Shown here: piece by piece, positions 10,522-20,277 of the stretch | Position numbering within the stretch: the first letter of the stretch is position 1 | Layout: each line of letters opens with the position of its first letter | NCBI GenBank assembly: GCA_963773465.1 | Contig: CAVZBF010000004.1 | Coordinates: 992,001-1,056,000 of the forward strand | Reading direction: 5' to 3' | DNA: 64,000 nucleotides | From: VBAS01 sp963773465 | GTDB taxonomy: Bacteria > Bacteroidota > Bacteroidia > Chitinophagales > Chitinophagaceae | The notes under the pieces: model-generated | What the model was told of the DNA's origin: nothing | What the model saw: the letters and a program-made list of their open reading frames with translations, nothing else | Databases searched by the model: none | Translations under genes and position numbers: made by a program

Positions 10522-11151
10522 TCATTCTTGTTCTATCAATATTTCATTCGGCGTTATTTTAAACATTCTTTCGTCTATCTTTTCTTTGGAAAACGATACC
10601 GCTGTTTCCATGATGATAAAGTTTGCATATTCAGTTTTGTGTTTCAGGCAAATTGCTTTTTCTTTCTGATCAATTTGATTTTGCCCGTCACGTATAAAAT
10701 TTTTAAACCAATCCGGATTGATACCAAATAGATCCGAATTGTAGTAATCAGTTGTAATCTTGCCCTTATAATAGATTATAAGTTCATCACAATCGATGCC
10801 CAGAATTTTTTCCTTTTTTGGAGTAAATGAAAATTTTAGAATTTCATCCCCTTGCTTTCGACAGTCAACCCAATAAATGGTATCATTTTTATTCATTTTG
10901 AAATATGCCCTGTTATCTTCCTTTCTATAAGAATCTTGCATAATAGGGCCGTCATTATATTTGTGCAGGTAATTTCCTTCTTTAAAAAAAAGTGTCGAGC
11001 CGCTGCCGACAACTTCTTTTAATTGCATTGAATCAATGTCTGTATTCTTTACAATGAGATCATGTTTATATTTAATCCATCCCTCAAAATAATTAGTGTC
11101 TGATACACTATTTTGAAACGATAAAAAAGCTATAAATAAAAGTGCCCACAT
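10522..11151 (-). CDS. exported protein of unknown function
   Basis: Starting at ATG 11151 gives a signal-like N-terminus (MWALLFIAFLSFQNSVS); an upstream in-frame Met at 11220 would hide it behind a basic stretch. The mature part is about 190 residues, mixed charge, with KILGIDCDELIIYYKGK and WFKNFIRDG. The phrase 'ILGIDCDELIIYY' and the opening strand YFEGWIKYKHDL resemble the DUF4412/GLPGLI-type periplasmic proteins of Bacteroidota, which I offer only as a possible relation. It is next to the STAND gene but separated by 67 bases, same strand downstream. Confidence 0.55.
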   Translation of the reverse strand: MWALLFIAFLSFQNSVSDTNYFEGWIKYKHDLIVKNTDIDSMQLKEVVGSGSTLFFKEGNYLHKYNDGPIMQDSYRKEDNRAYFKMNKNDTIYWVDCRKQGDEILKFSFTPKKEKILGIDCDELIIYYKGKITTDYYNSDLFGINPDWFKNFIRDGQNQIDQKEKAICLKHKTEYANFIIMETAVSFSKEKIDERMFKITPNEILIEQE

Positions 11152-11287
11152 ATTGTAAATAATTTGCCTTTTAAATTTAGTTCTTTTCAGATGCCATTTT
11201 CGAAAATTTTCTTCCAGCACTCAATAATCAATCACCTGCTCTTCGATTGACTCCGGCAAATAGGAATAATGCCGAATTAAAGCGAAT

Positions 11288-14200
11288 TCATAGCTGAATA
11301 GGCACTTCACCTCCGGCATCCATCCAGGCATCTAAAAGGCGATCAGCCTTAGTGTCTTTAAACTTCTCTATATATTCCGCTACATAAAAACGTACAATGC
11401 TCAATTTACCTCTTTTCTGCAACCATAGACCTATTGAATAAAATGAATTCAGGGTTAAATCATTTTTACTAAGCCAAATTATAAATGATTTTTCTATGGC
11501 TTCGGGTTTGCCTCCTAATTTTAAATATGGTTGGAAAATATGTGAGGCCCTCGCATTATCTCCATGTATATTTAACCAATTAATAATATGGGTTTCAATA
11601 ATATTTAAATCCCCTTGGGTTTCCAGCCATGCTGCTACAACAAAACTTGCTTCTAAGGTGCTTTCATGTTGTTTCAGCCAATTCACCAGGTGGTCTTCGA
11701 CGATTGCCTTATCTCCTTGCACTTTAAGCCATCTTCTGATAACTAAACTTGCTTCGACAGTTGTCTCATGTTGTTTCAGCCAATTCACCAAATGGTCTTT
11801 GACTATTGCCTTATCGCCGTGTGCTTCAAGCCATCTTCCTATAACAAATCTTGCTTCTAAGGATGTGTCATGATCCTTTAACCAATTTGCCAGGTGGTCT
11901 TTGACAATTGCTTTGTCACCGCCAGTCTCCAGCCATGCTGCTACAACAAAACTTGCTTCTAAGGTTGTCTCATGTTGTTTCAGCCAATTCACCATGTGGT
12001 CTTTGACAGTTGCTTTGTCTCCATCAGCCTTCAGCCATGCTTCGATAACGAAACTTGCTTCTAAAGACCTCTCATGTTCTTTCAACCAATTCGCCATGTG
12101 TTCTTCGGCAATTGACTTGTCTCCTTTGTCTTCCAGCCATCTTCTGATAACAAAACTTGTTTCAAATAATGTATCATGTTGTTTCAGCCAATTAGCAAAG
12201 TGATCTTTGACTACCTCATTGTCTCCACCCGCTTCGAGCCATGCACCATAAATAAATTGTGCTTCCAATGATGTTTCATGATTTTTCAGCCAATTCACCA
12301 GATAGTCTTTGACAGTCCCTTTATCCCCTTCGGCTGCCAACCATTTTCCGATAACAAAACTTGCTTCTGATGATGTATCATGTTGTTGCAGCCAATTCAC
12401 CAAATAGTCTTTGACAATCAATTTATCTCCTTCGGCTGCTAACCATTTTCCGATAACAAAACTTGCTTCCAAGGTATTATCATGTTGCTTCAGCCAATTC
12501 ACCAAATGGTCTTTGACAATCGCTTTATCTCCTTCAGCTTCCAACCAATTCCCGATAACAAAACTTGCTTCTAATTTGGATGAACAATTATTTAGATAAT
12601 CTTTAAGATCTTTTTCTTCTCTTGGATTAGGTCCAAAGAACTTTATGGAAGTAGAAATTATTTTTGAAACATAGCGATTTGATAAAATACCTTTTTCATT
12701 TGGTTGATACCACCAGTTGTAGAGATCACTAACCTGTTGATGCGTCTCTGCATTCACATCTTTTTTTGAAAAATCATTGAGCAAAAAACTTAGAGGGCCG
12801 GCAAAGGCAGGAGAGGTTATGAAAGGATTGAAAAAATCTTTATGCTCAAAATATAAATGAATCATAGCATCTTCAGAAATCAGGAGCGTCTTGACTAAAT
12901 TGTAATACGATTCTTTCATTTGTTCAGGGTAGTCGCTGATTATCTTGCTAAATGCCGAAACAAAATCAATGTTTGATAAAAGAGGGGAATCGATTATCCG
13001 TTCAAAAGCCCGTGAACATCCATAAATGAGATGGTTCTTAGCGGCCAAATCAAAAAACTTTCTTACTACTACACCAATTGTATGCTTATTGCGTTCAAGA
13101 TATTCGAGAAGTACTTCATCGGTTAATGTATCATGTATAACCGCTAGTTGTCTTTCTTCAGAATTATTGTACTCATTTCTATATTCAAACCATCCGTCAT
13201 TAATCAGTATATTTATTTCAGAAGTATAGTTATTCTCAAGAAACTCCTTTCCTTTCCCGTGTGTTGGTAAACAACTAAAAAGTTTTGCTAAAAGCTCTTT
13301 ATCCGGTTTTATATCTGCTAATTTGCTAAAAGAAAGCCCCAATCTTCTGATAATCCATGTGCGAAAATCTTCATCCTCCCTTAAATCAAAATCATATTTT
13401 TTATCCCTGTCATATAAATACCTTACAAATACAGCAAATGAAGGCCGGTATTTAAAAATTTTGTTATTAATGTTTTTAAGAGCCGGGATATCCCGTATAA
13501 TTTCATTTACAACATTGCGGTAATAATAACGGGACGAATCAGTGGAATTTGAGATGTCCATCTTAATAAATTGGGACGATGAAAGAACTCTTACATTGGA
13601 AATATAGCTGCTCCGGCAGTTAGCAATAATCTTAACTTCAAAAGCCCGTTCTTTCTGGGTAAGATTTTCAATCCAATCATGAAATTCCGGCAATTCCTCA
13701 ATGTAATCAAACAGCAAGATGTATTTGCCCCCAGGCCTTAAAAATGAAACCAATTCTCTGAAGTCAACTATGGCGCTTATTTTATAAGGCTGCCAGAATT
13801 TTCTTTTAGCTTTTAAAGCCAATTCCCACATCAGCCGTGTTTTACCAATGCCGCCTTCTCCATAAATAATTATTCCTCTATGATTCTTTTCCTTGTTATT
13901 AATTAATTCATCCAGGTATTTATTTTCGGATGGCAGGTCATTTATGTCCGGATGTTTGTTGAGATAACTATCCCGGCTGATATATCGAATTTTGTTAGAA
14001 GAAAGATAAGAACGATACCCTTCAGTGTAAGAGACCTCCTTAGAGATATATTCGACGCCTTCAATATCTGGTTGCACCCAATGATACATTACAAAAGCGG
14101 ATCTTTCCATCCAACCTTTTAATTGTTGCCAACCATAAAGCTCTATTCCTATTGATTTCAAATGAGCCAAATCATCGCTGATAGAACCAATATGTTGCAG

Positions 14201-14686
14201 CATTTCCTTAACCGCGGTATTTAATTCTTCATATTCGGATGCATTAGACGGCCTGCAAGATGTACAGAAAATATATCGGCTTAAATTTTTATTGAACCAT
14301 GGCTTATAAATAGAATGCATTGCATTTTTCCCATTAAGATTCCGACTTAACTTATCCTTTAACTTTCTGATTTCTTCAAGACAATTTTCAACGGAATTAT
14401 TCTTTTTACATTCAACTATTGTAGTTTCTTTTTCATCGGTATAACCATAATGGTCAATAGCTCCGTCTCTGCCTTGTGTTGGAAATGATATAAGTTTTAG
14501 ATTGAACCCAGATGATTCATTATACACCGGATCAGAGAGAATACTACCACAAATTTTTTGAAATGCGTCCGCTTCCGGATGGACTTTTGATAGCTTACTC
14601 TTTCGATCATCTCGAATCCAATCAAGGCTAAATTCATCAAGATTGAATGGAATCATTTGCTTGGTGGTGATAGTTAATACGGACAT
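11288..14686 (-). CDS. STAND NTPase with Mrr-like nuclease domain and 34-residue repeats (putative defence sensor)
   Basis: A 1132-residue protein in three parts. Residues 40-100 carry a restriction-endonuclease signature: GRDGAID (72-78) followed by VECKK (91-95), the D...ExK core of PD-(D/E)xK/Mrr enzymes. Residues about 255-450 form a STAND-type ATPase, with P-loop GEGGIGKT (276-283) and Walker B YILLFD (321-326). From residue 702 to the end run about twelve 34-residue helical repeats (consensus LEASFVIGxWLEAxGDKAIVKDHLVNWLKQHDT). Nuclease effector, NTPase switch and repeat sensor is the plan of antiviral STAND (Avs-like) proteins. Being a single, isolated gene fits that. DNA cleavage upon ligand-induced oligomerisation is inferred from the family, not seen. 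Confidence 0.85.
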   Translation of the reverse strand: MSVLTITTKQMIPFNLDEFSLDWIRDDRKSKLSKVHPEADAFQKICGSILSDPVYNESSGFNLKLISFPTQGRDGAIDHYGYTDEKETTIVECKKNNSVENCLEEIRKLKDKLSRNLNGKNAMHSIYKPWFNKNLSRYIFCTSCRPSNASEYEELNTAVKEMLQHIGSISDDLAHLKSIGIELYGWQQLKGWMERSAFVMYHWVQPDIEGVEYISKEVSYTEGYRSYLSSNKIRYISRDSYLNKHPDINDLPSENKYLDELINNKEKNHRGIIIYGEGGIGKTRLMWELALKAKRKFWQPYKISAIVDFRELVSFLRPGGKYILLFDYIEELPEFHDWIENLTQKERAFEVKIIANCRSSYISNVRVLSSSQFIKMDISNSTDSSRYYYRNVVNEIIRDIPALKNINNKIFKYRPSFAVFVRYLYDRDKKYDFDLREDEDFRTWIIRRLGLSFSKLADIKPDKELLAKLFSCLPTHGKGKEFLENNYTSEINILINDGWFEYRNEYNNSEERQLAVIHDTLTDEVLLEYLERNKHTIGVVVRKFFDLAAKNHLIYGCSRAFERIIDSPLLSNIDFVSAFSKIISDYPEQMKESYYNLVKTLLISEDAMIHLYFEHKDFFNPFITSPAFAGPLSFLLNDFSKKDVNAETHQQVSDLYNWWYQPNEKGILSNRYVSKIISTSIKFFGPNPREEKDLKDYLNNCSSKLEASFVIGNWLEAEGDKAIVKDHLVNWLKQHDNTLEASFVIGKWLAAEGDKLIVKDYLVNWLQQHDTSSEASFVIGKWLAAEGDKGTVKDYLVNWLKNHETSLEAQFIYGAWLEAGGDNEVVKDHFANWLKQHDTLFETSFVIRRWLEDKGDKSIAEEHMANWLKEHERSLEASFVIEAWLKADGDKATVKDHMVNWLKQHETTLEASFVVAAWLETGGDKAIVKDHLANWLKDHDTSLEARFVIGRWLEAHGDKAIVKDHLVNWLKQHETTVEASLVIRRWLKVQGDKAIVEDHLVNWLKQHESTLEASFVVAAWLETQGDLNIIETHIINWLNIHGDNARASHIFQPYLKLGGKPEAIEKSFIIWLSKNDLTLNSFYSIGLWLQKRGKLSIVRFYVAEYIEKFKDTKADRLLDAWMDAGGEVPIQL
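11291..12583 (-). repeat. 102-base tandem repeats coding the STAND sensor repeats
   Basis: About twelve units of 102 bases, in frame, encode 34-residue repeats. The first ten (toward 12583) are very similar also in DNA, while the last two (toward 11291) are diverged and probably cap the solenoid. The high DNA similarity allows copy number to change by slippage or unequal crossing over. Confidence 0.9.
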
Positions 14687-14778
14687 TAACTTTTTAAGAG
14701 ATGCTGCAACTTCTAAATTTAGGCATCTTTTTTATGATAATATTCAATTATCAGCAGATAGAAACTCAAATTCTCATC

Positions 14779-15941
14779 TCAATAATCAATCACCTGCTCT
14801 TCAATAGTCTCGGGCAATTCCCTCCATTCATATTGCTGGTTGCGGAGTTGTGGTTCAAAGCCTGCTTCACGTATTGCCTGCTGAATGCTTTTATAAGTAA
14901 ACCGGTGCGGAGCGCCGGCTGCACTCACTACATTTTCTTCAAGCATGATGCTGCCGAAATCATTGGCGCCGGCATGCAAGCAAAGTTGTGCCACCTCTTT
15001 TCCAACCGTAAGCCAGCTTGCCTGTATGTTTTTAATGTTGGGCAACATGATGCGGCTGATGGCGATCATTCGGATATATTCATCAGGCGTAGTAAGATTA
15101 TGTACGCCGCGGATCTTTGCAAGCAATGTATCTACATCCTGGAATGTCCATGGAATAAAAGCAAGAAAGCCTTTTGCATTTTCCGGCTTGCGGCTTTGCA
15201 CTTCTCTTATTTTTATTAGATGTTCAAAGCGTTCTTCAATCGTTTCTACATGACCAAACATCATGGTTGCAGAAGTGGTGATGTTAAGCTTGTGAGCTTC
15301 ATGCATAATGTCGAGCCATTCCTGTGCCCCGCATTTTCCTTTGCTGATCAATCGCCGTACCCTGTCAATTAAGATTTCTGCACCCGCGCCGGGTAATGAA
15401 TCCATCCCTGCTTCTTTCAATGCCATCAGCACATCACGATGATTACTTTTTTCAAGCTTGGTGATATGCGCTACTTCAGGCGGACCCAAGTGTATGCAGC
15501 TTGATAGTTGGAAATTCTTTTTTGATCTGCCGAAAAGTATTGACATAAAAATCCAATCCCAAGTTCAGGATGATGACCGCCTTGTAATAATAATTGGTCA
15601 CCGCCCCAGCGAATTGTTTCTTCAATCTTTTTTCGATACGTGGGCATATCGGTAATGTATGCTTCGGGATGACCAGGTATGCGATAGAAATTACAAAACT
15701 TACAATTTGCAATACAGACATTGGTAGTATTTACATTGCGATCGATCTGCCAGGTAACTTTTCCATGCGGCACTTGTTTTTTTCTTAGCTCATCGGCAAG
15801 AAACATCAACTCGGTTAATGGTGCATTGGTAAATAAGAAAACGCCTTCTTCTTTGGTAAGAAACCCGAAACGGGCGGCCTTCTGGTATAGATCGGCTAAT
15901 TGCATTTCCATTAAGAGCAAAGGTAAAGAAGGCAGAATCAT
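14779..15941 (-). pseudogene. mqnC: cyclic dehypoxanthinyl futalosine synthase MqnC, two frameshifts
   Basis: Radical SAM enzyme of the futalosine route to menaquinone. The N-terminal part has the cluster motif CIANCKFCNF after RNVNTTNV, then GGDQLLLQGGHHPELG. A middle part in a third frame reads LDFYVNTFRQIKKEFP. The C-terminal part resumes at PPEVAHITKLEKSNHRDVL with AGMDSLPGAGAEILIDRVRR and MMFGHVETIEER, all MqnC hallmarks. Two one-base indels, near 15560 and 15484, split the gene, and repaired length is about 380 residues. Translation probably starts at Met 15911 or 15905. An essential pathway enzyme with two indels is more likely a sequence error than a dead gene. Confidence 0.88.
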
Positions 15942-16091
15942 TCAATTAATTGCCGCCCGTAATTATTTATTGTATTATTATAATATCTTGCTGCAACCAA
16001 TGCAGCAAATAAGACAAACTATTCGTCTATTTGCTGAATAATGAACTAAACGTAGAAGAGTCCGCCGGAGGCGGAACAATTGCCAATAGTA

Positions 16092-17288
16092 ATGCGAAAG
16101 CCGGTAACACAATTTTTATTTTGCTTTTTATTAGCTGTCTCAATTTCTGCAACGGCACAGGAACAATTTGTTGAACCGCCGTCAAGGCTTTTAACATCAT
16201 TTCGTTTCAGGCAGCTTTCAGGCGGAGTTATTTTGCTTAAGGCACAGTTTGCCAACTTTGCAGATACTCTCAATTTTATTTTAGATACAGGCAGCGGTGG
16301 CATTTCACTTGACTCCGCAACTGTGGATTATTTTAAGATTACTCCTACACCTTCTGACATGACGATCCTCGGTATTGCAGGCGTCCGCAAAGTGAGTTTT
16401 ATATACAATCAAAAACTGCGCTTACCCGGACTTACCGTGGATAGCCTGAATTTTCACATAAACAATTATGATATTCTTACGTCAGTATATGGTGAGAAAA
16501 TCGATGGCATTATTGGTTACTCTGTATTGAGCCGTTATATTTTTTGGATAAACTATGATAGTTTAAAAGTTTCAATTTTTACAAATGGCCGGATGAAATA
16601 TCCCCGCGGCGGCTGGCTGTACGAACCGATTTTGCGAACACTGCCTGTGCAAACGGCAAAGATCAGAGATGCAATTACCACCAACTCACGTTTTTTATTT
16701 GACATTGGCGCCGGTCTTTGCATGATGCTGAATAAAGAATTTCTTGAAGACAGTAATTTTCTTGATAAGAAAAGAAAATTGTATGCAAAAGAAGCCGAAG
16801 GGGTAGGTGGAAAAATAGATATGCATATGACGGTGATAAAAGAAATGAGAATGGGTCCTTACCGTTTCAGGAATATTCCTGTATTTGTATTTGACGATAC
16901 TTTCAATCTTACTGCTTATCCTTACCTGAGCGGCATTATTGGCAATGATATTCTGCGCCGGTTTAACCTGATTCTGAATTATGCGAAAAAGGAATTTTAC
17001 TTCATGCCCAATTCCCATTACCAGGAGGGTTTTGATTATGCCTACTCCGGCATCGAACTATATATGGTAGATGGCATAATTATATTGGGTGACGTTGCTA
17101 CAGGATCTCCGGCCGAGGCGGCGGGTCTCAAGGAAGGAGACGTATTAATAGGCATCAACAATTTACTGGGGCAAAACATTCAAGCATTTAAGACGGCTTT
17201 GCAAGCGCCGGGTGAAAAAATAAAAATGATCGTGAATCGCAATGGCGAGCTGCTGGAGTATACATTCAAGATAAAGAGCATCCTGTAA
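16092..17288 (+). CDS. retropepsin-like aspartyl protease with C-terminal PDZ domain
   Basis: ATG 16092 gives a signal peptide (FLFCFLLAVSISATAQ), whereas 16080 would be a TTG start. Two Asp motifs are present, ILDTGSGG (about residue 65) and FLFDIGAG (about residue 205), as in the single-chain aspartyl_protease_2 family, so the active site forms within one chain. A PDZ domain closes the protein (GSPAEAAGLKEGDVLIGIN, then ALQAPGEKIKMIVNRNGE). It acts in the periplasm on unknown peptides. The family is common in Bacteroidota. Confidence 0.88.
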   Translation: MRKPVTQFLFCFLLAVSISATAQEQFVEPPSRLLTSFRFRQLSGGVILLKAQFANFADTLNFILDTGSGGISLDSATVDYFKITPTPSDMTILGIAGVRKVSFIYNQKLRLPGLTVDSLNFHINNYDILTSVYGEKIDGIIGYSVLSRYIFWINYDSLKVSIFTNGRMKYPRGGWLYEPILRTLPVQTAKIRDAITTNSRFLFDIGAGLCMMLNKEFLEDSNFLDKKRKLYAKEAEGVGGKIDMHMTVIKEMRMGPYRFRNIPVFVFDDTFNLTAYPYLSGIIGNDILRRFNLILNYAKKEFYFMPNSHYQEGFDYAYSGIELYMVDGIIILGDVATGSPAEAAGLKEGDVLIGINNLLGQNIQAFKTALQAPGEKIKMIVNRNGELLEYTFKIKSIL

Positions 17289-17310
17289 ACTTCTTGTATT
17301 TTAATTGACC

Positions 17311-17318
17311 TATTTTTG
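17311..17318 (+). promoter_or_regulatory. candidate Bacteroidota -7 box before the M16 pair
   Basis: TATTTTTG fits the TAnnTTTG -7 consensus and lies 41 bases before the start codon. I do not see a convincing -33 TTTG at the usual distance, so this is tentative. Confidence 0.3.
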
Positions 17319-17358
17319 CATCCCGATAATCATGGGAATATTTTATTATTGAATAATT

Positions 17359-18598
17359 ATGATACAATTTGAAAAATTTGTATTGGCAAATGGGTTGAGA
17401 GTAATTGTACACCAGGATATGTCCACACCCATGGCGGTGGTAAATATTATGTACGATGTTGGAGCAAGAGATGAAGATCCTGGAAAAACGGGCTTTGCAC
17501 ATTTGTTTGAGCATTTGATGTTTGGTGGAAGCGTTAATATTCCAACTTATGACAGCCCATTGCAAATGGCCGGTGGCGAAAACAATGCCTATACTTCAAA
17601 TGACGTTACCAATTATTATATTCAATTGCCTGCAGAAAACATTGAAACGGCTTTTTGGCTGGAGAGTGATCGCATGCTTTCACTTGCATTTGGAGAAAAA
17701 AGTCTGGATGTACAACGTAAAGTTGTTTCTGAAGAATTTAAAGAACACTATTTGAACAAGCCTTATGGTGATGTATGGCACAAAATGAGAGAGCTTGCTT
17801 ATAAAGTTCATCCCTATCGCTGGATGACGATCGGCAAAGAACTTTCTCATATTGAAAATGCAAAGCTGGATGATGTAAAAAATTTTTTCTTTAAACATTA
17901 CCGGCCAACCAATGCAATATTGGTAGTGGCGGGAAATGTAACGGTTGAAAAAGTAACGGCCCTTGCAGAAAAATGGTTTGGAGATATTCCTGCCGGCGAA
18001 AAATATATTCGCAACCTGCCGCAGGAGCCGGCGCAAACGGAAGCAAGGAAATTAGAAGTAAAAGCCGATGTGCCGCTGGATGCATTTTACAAATGCTGGC
18101 ATATTTATCCACGGACAGATAAAAGATATTATATCGCCGACCTGATCACAGAAATATTAAGCGGTGGCGGTTCATCAAGATTATTCCAGGCACTGGTAAA
18201 AGAAAAAAAATTATTCAGCGCTGTTGAGTGTTATCATACCGGCAGTCTTGATGCAGGCACACTGGTAATTGAAGGCAAGCTGGTAAAAGGAATAAAAATG
18301 GAAGATGCGGAAAATGCAGTAGAAGCAGAACTGGAAAAGATGAAAACAGAAAAAGTAACAACTACTGAATTGCAAAAAGTAAAAAACAAAGTGGAGAGCC
18401 TGATCGCATTTGAAGACATGAGTCTTACTAACAGGGCGAATAGTCTTGCATTTTATGAATTATTGGGCGATGCGGGGCAAATGAATCAAGGAACTGGAAA
18501 AATATAATGTAGTAACTGCAGAAGATATTTTAAACGAAAGCCGGATCATTTTCAGACCGCAGAACAGCAATACGCTTTATTATTTGTCAAAGAATTAA
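17359..18598 (+). CDS. M16 zinc peptidase, catalytic subunit (frame breaks near the C-terminus)
   Basis: Insulinase/pitrilysin-family protease with the inverted zinc motif HLFEH at residues 48-52, in GKTGFAHLFEHLMFGG, and the distal Glu region VVSEEFKEHYLN. As sequenced, the frame stops at 18507 after QMNQGTGKI. Dropping one base near 18483-18488 gives KELEKYNVVTAEDILNES..IFRPQNSNTLYYLSKN and a stop at 18596-18598, which is the expected C-terminus and sits 2 bases before the next gene. Corrected length is about 412. It lacks a clear signal peptide. It pairs with the non-catalytic subunit that follows. Confidence 0.9.
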
Positions 18599-18600
18599 TA

Positions 18601-19869
18601 ATGGAATTGACTACTATTGACAGAAAAATCGCCCCACCGATCATTGATGCCGTTAATTTTCATCTTGAGCTAAAGCCTTATGAAAAATTTACATTGGATA
18701 ACGGCGTTCCGGTGTATGCTGTCAATGCAGGTGCTGAAGAAGTGATGATGACAGAACTGGTTTTTTTTTCCGGCAATAGTTTTGAAGAAAAGAATTTAAT
18801 AGCGGCAGCTACTAATTTTCTTTTGCGCAACGGAACTTCAAAAAAGAAAGCATTTGAGATCAATGAGCATTTTGAATATTATGGATCTTTTTTGAACCGT
18901 TCCTGTTACAATGAAACCGCAACGGTAACACTTCATTGTCTTAATAAACACATTGCAGAACTTTTGCCCGTTGTAGAAGAATTGATCACGGATTCTGTTT
19001 TTCCTGAAGAAGAGCTGGCGATCTTTAAGCAAAACCAAAAACAACGCTTAAGTGTAAGCCTGAAAAAAAGTGAATTTGTTGCAGGCCGCCTCATCGATGC
19101 ATATTTATATGGCGAAAAACATCCTTACGGAAAATACAGCAGTCATGCGGAGTATGATGCATTGACCAGGGAAGAGTTGCTTTCTTTTTATAATAAATAT
19201 TATAGAAATGGAAGTTGTGTCATCTTCACTGCAGGTAAACTTCCAAAAGGTCTTTTTGATCTGCTGAATAAACATTTTGGGAAACTCCCCCTCGGAAATG
19301 ATTTTCAAAAGCCTGTTCATAAAACTTCATCAGCACATAATCCGGGTGAAAAATTCCGAATTACTAATGATGTAAATGGTGTACAGGGTTCCATAAGGAT
19401 CGCAAGAGATTTCCCAAATCGTCATCATCCCGATTTTCAAAAAGTGATGGTGCTGAATAATATTTTCGGGGGATATTTTGGTTCAAGGCTGATGTCAAAC
19501 ATTCGTGAAGACAAAGGCTATACTTACGGAATTCATAGTTACCTGCAGGATCATATTCAGCAATCCGCATGGTTGGTAAGCACAGAAGCCGGGAAGGATG
19601 TTTGCGAAGCTGCAATTGCAGAAATCTATAAAGAAATGAAGCGCCTCCAGGATCATCCGGTAGCGGAAGAAGAAATGCAATTGGTAAGAAATTATATGAT
19701 GGGCTCTATCCTTGGCGATCTTGATGGCCCCTTCCATATTATTGCAAGATGGAAGAATTATATCCTGAATGGACTTGATGGCAACTATTTTTACAACGCT
19801 ATTAATACTATTCGTACTGTTTCGCCTGAAGAATTGCAGCAATTAGCAAAGAAATATCTTGAACCCTGA
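18601..19869 (+). CDS. M16 peptidase-like protein, non-catalytic partner
   Basis: A 422-residue M16 homologue in which the HxxEH motif is missing; the equivalent place reads LLRNGTSKKKAFEINEHFEYYG. Conserved C-terminal features (FGSRLMSNIREDKGYTYG, which supplies the R/Y pair of M16 partners) remain, so it probably binds substrate for the catalytic subunit encoded just upstream. The start follows the previous stop by 2 bases, so the two are translationally coupled. The complex would act like bacterial PqqF/YmxG-type or mitochondrial-type heterodimers. Confidence 0.9.
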   Translation: MELTTIDRKIAPPIIDAVNFHLELKPYEKFTLDNGVPVYAVNAGAEEVMMTELVFFSGNSFEEKNLIAAATNFLLRNGTSKKKAFEINEHFEYYGSFLNRSCYNETATVTLHCLNKHIAELLPVVEELITDSVFPEEELAIFKQNQKQRLSVSLKKSEFVAGRLIDAYLYGEKHPYGKYSSHAEYDALTREELLSFYNKYYRNGSCVIFTAGKLPKGLFDLLNKHFGKLPLGNDFQKPVHKTSSAHNPGEKFRITNDVNGVQGSIRIARDFPNRHHPDFQKVMVLNNIFGGYFGSRLMSNIREDKGYTYGIHSYLQDHIQQSAWLVSTEAGKDVCEAAIAEIYKEMKRLQDHPVAEEEMQLVRNYMMGSILGDLDGPFHIIARWKNYILNGLDGNYFYNAINTIRTVSPEELQQLAKKYLEP

Positions 19870-19919
19870 AGAATTTTACGAGCTGGTAGTTGTATAATTA
19901 TTCAAATAAAAATTGTAAC

Positions 19920-20275
19920 GTGAATTTTCTTATCCGCATATTGGTTGTTGCCGCAGTTTCTTTCGGGCTTGCACAGGTATTGAATGGAATTCACGTGGCT
20001 GATTTCTGGACAGCGCTTGTATTTGCATTTGTGCTGGCGCTTTTAAATATGTTTATCAAGCCGCTTTTAATATTATTTACGTTGCCTGTTACTTTTGTTA
20101 CACTGGGGTTTTTCTTTTTGTAATTAATGCCCTTGTCGTGTTGCTTGCCAGCAAATTTGTTGATGGTTTCAGCATCGACAATTTCTGGTGGGCATTATTG
20201 TTCAGTATTATTTTATCAATTATTACTTCTGCAATTGATAAAAAAGAAAAAAAAGACCGACGGGTTTCCAAGTAG
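19920..20275 (+). pseudogene. phage-holin-IV-superfamily (PF04020-type) membrane protein, frameshifted
   Basis: GTG 19920 begins VNFLIRILVVAAVSFGLAQVLNGIHV. The helices FWTALVFAFVLALLNMFIKPLLIL and FTLPVTFVTLGFFFL follow, then the frame stops at 20123. In the next frame the protein resumes as VINALVVLLASKFVDGFSIDNFWWALLFSII and ends KKEKKDRRVSK at 20275. The break lies in T runs, so a missing or added T is likely. Repaired length is about 118 residues with four membrane helices. Despite its name the family is a chromosomal membrane protein of unknown role, not a phage marker. Confidence 0.8.
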
Positions 20276-20277
20276 AA

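Noticed and set aside
11291..12583. CRISPR-like regular repeats
   Set aside because: Units are contiguous, coding and 102 bases long with no spacers.
11496..12599. Long plus-strand ORFs with repeated 'KLASKVLSCCFSQFTKWS' opposite the STAND gene
   Set aside because: They are the antisense reading of the 102-base sensor repeats; no start signals or family match, and the minus strand has an intact 1132-residue protein.
16092..17288. Retroelement from the retropepsin-like DTG motif
   Set aside because: The protein has a signal peptide, two Asp motifs and a PDZ domain, as in ordinary periplasmic proteases; there is no reverse transcriptase.
19920..20275. Prophage hint from a holin-like protein
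   Set aside because: This four-helix family is widespread on chromosomes and no phage, integrase or lysis gene is near.
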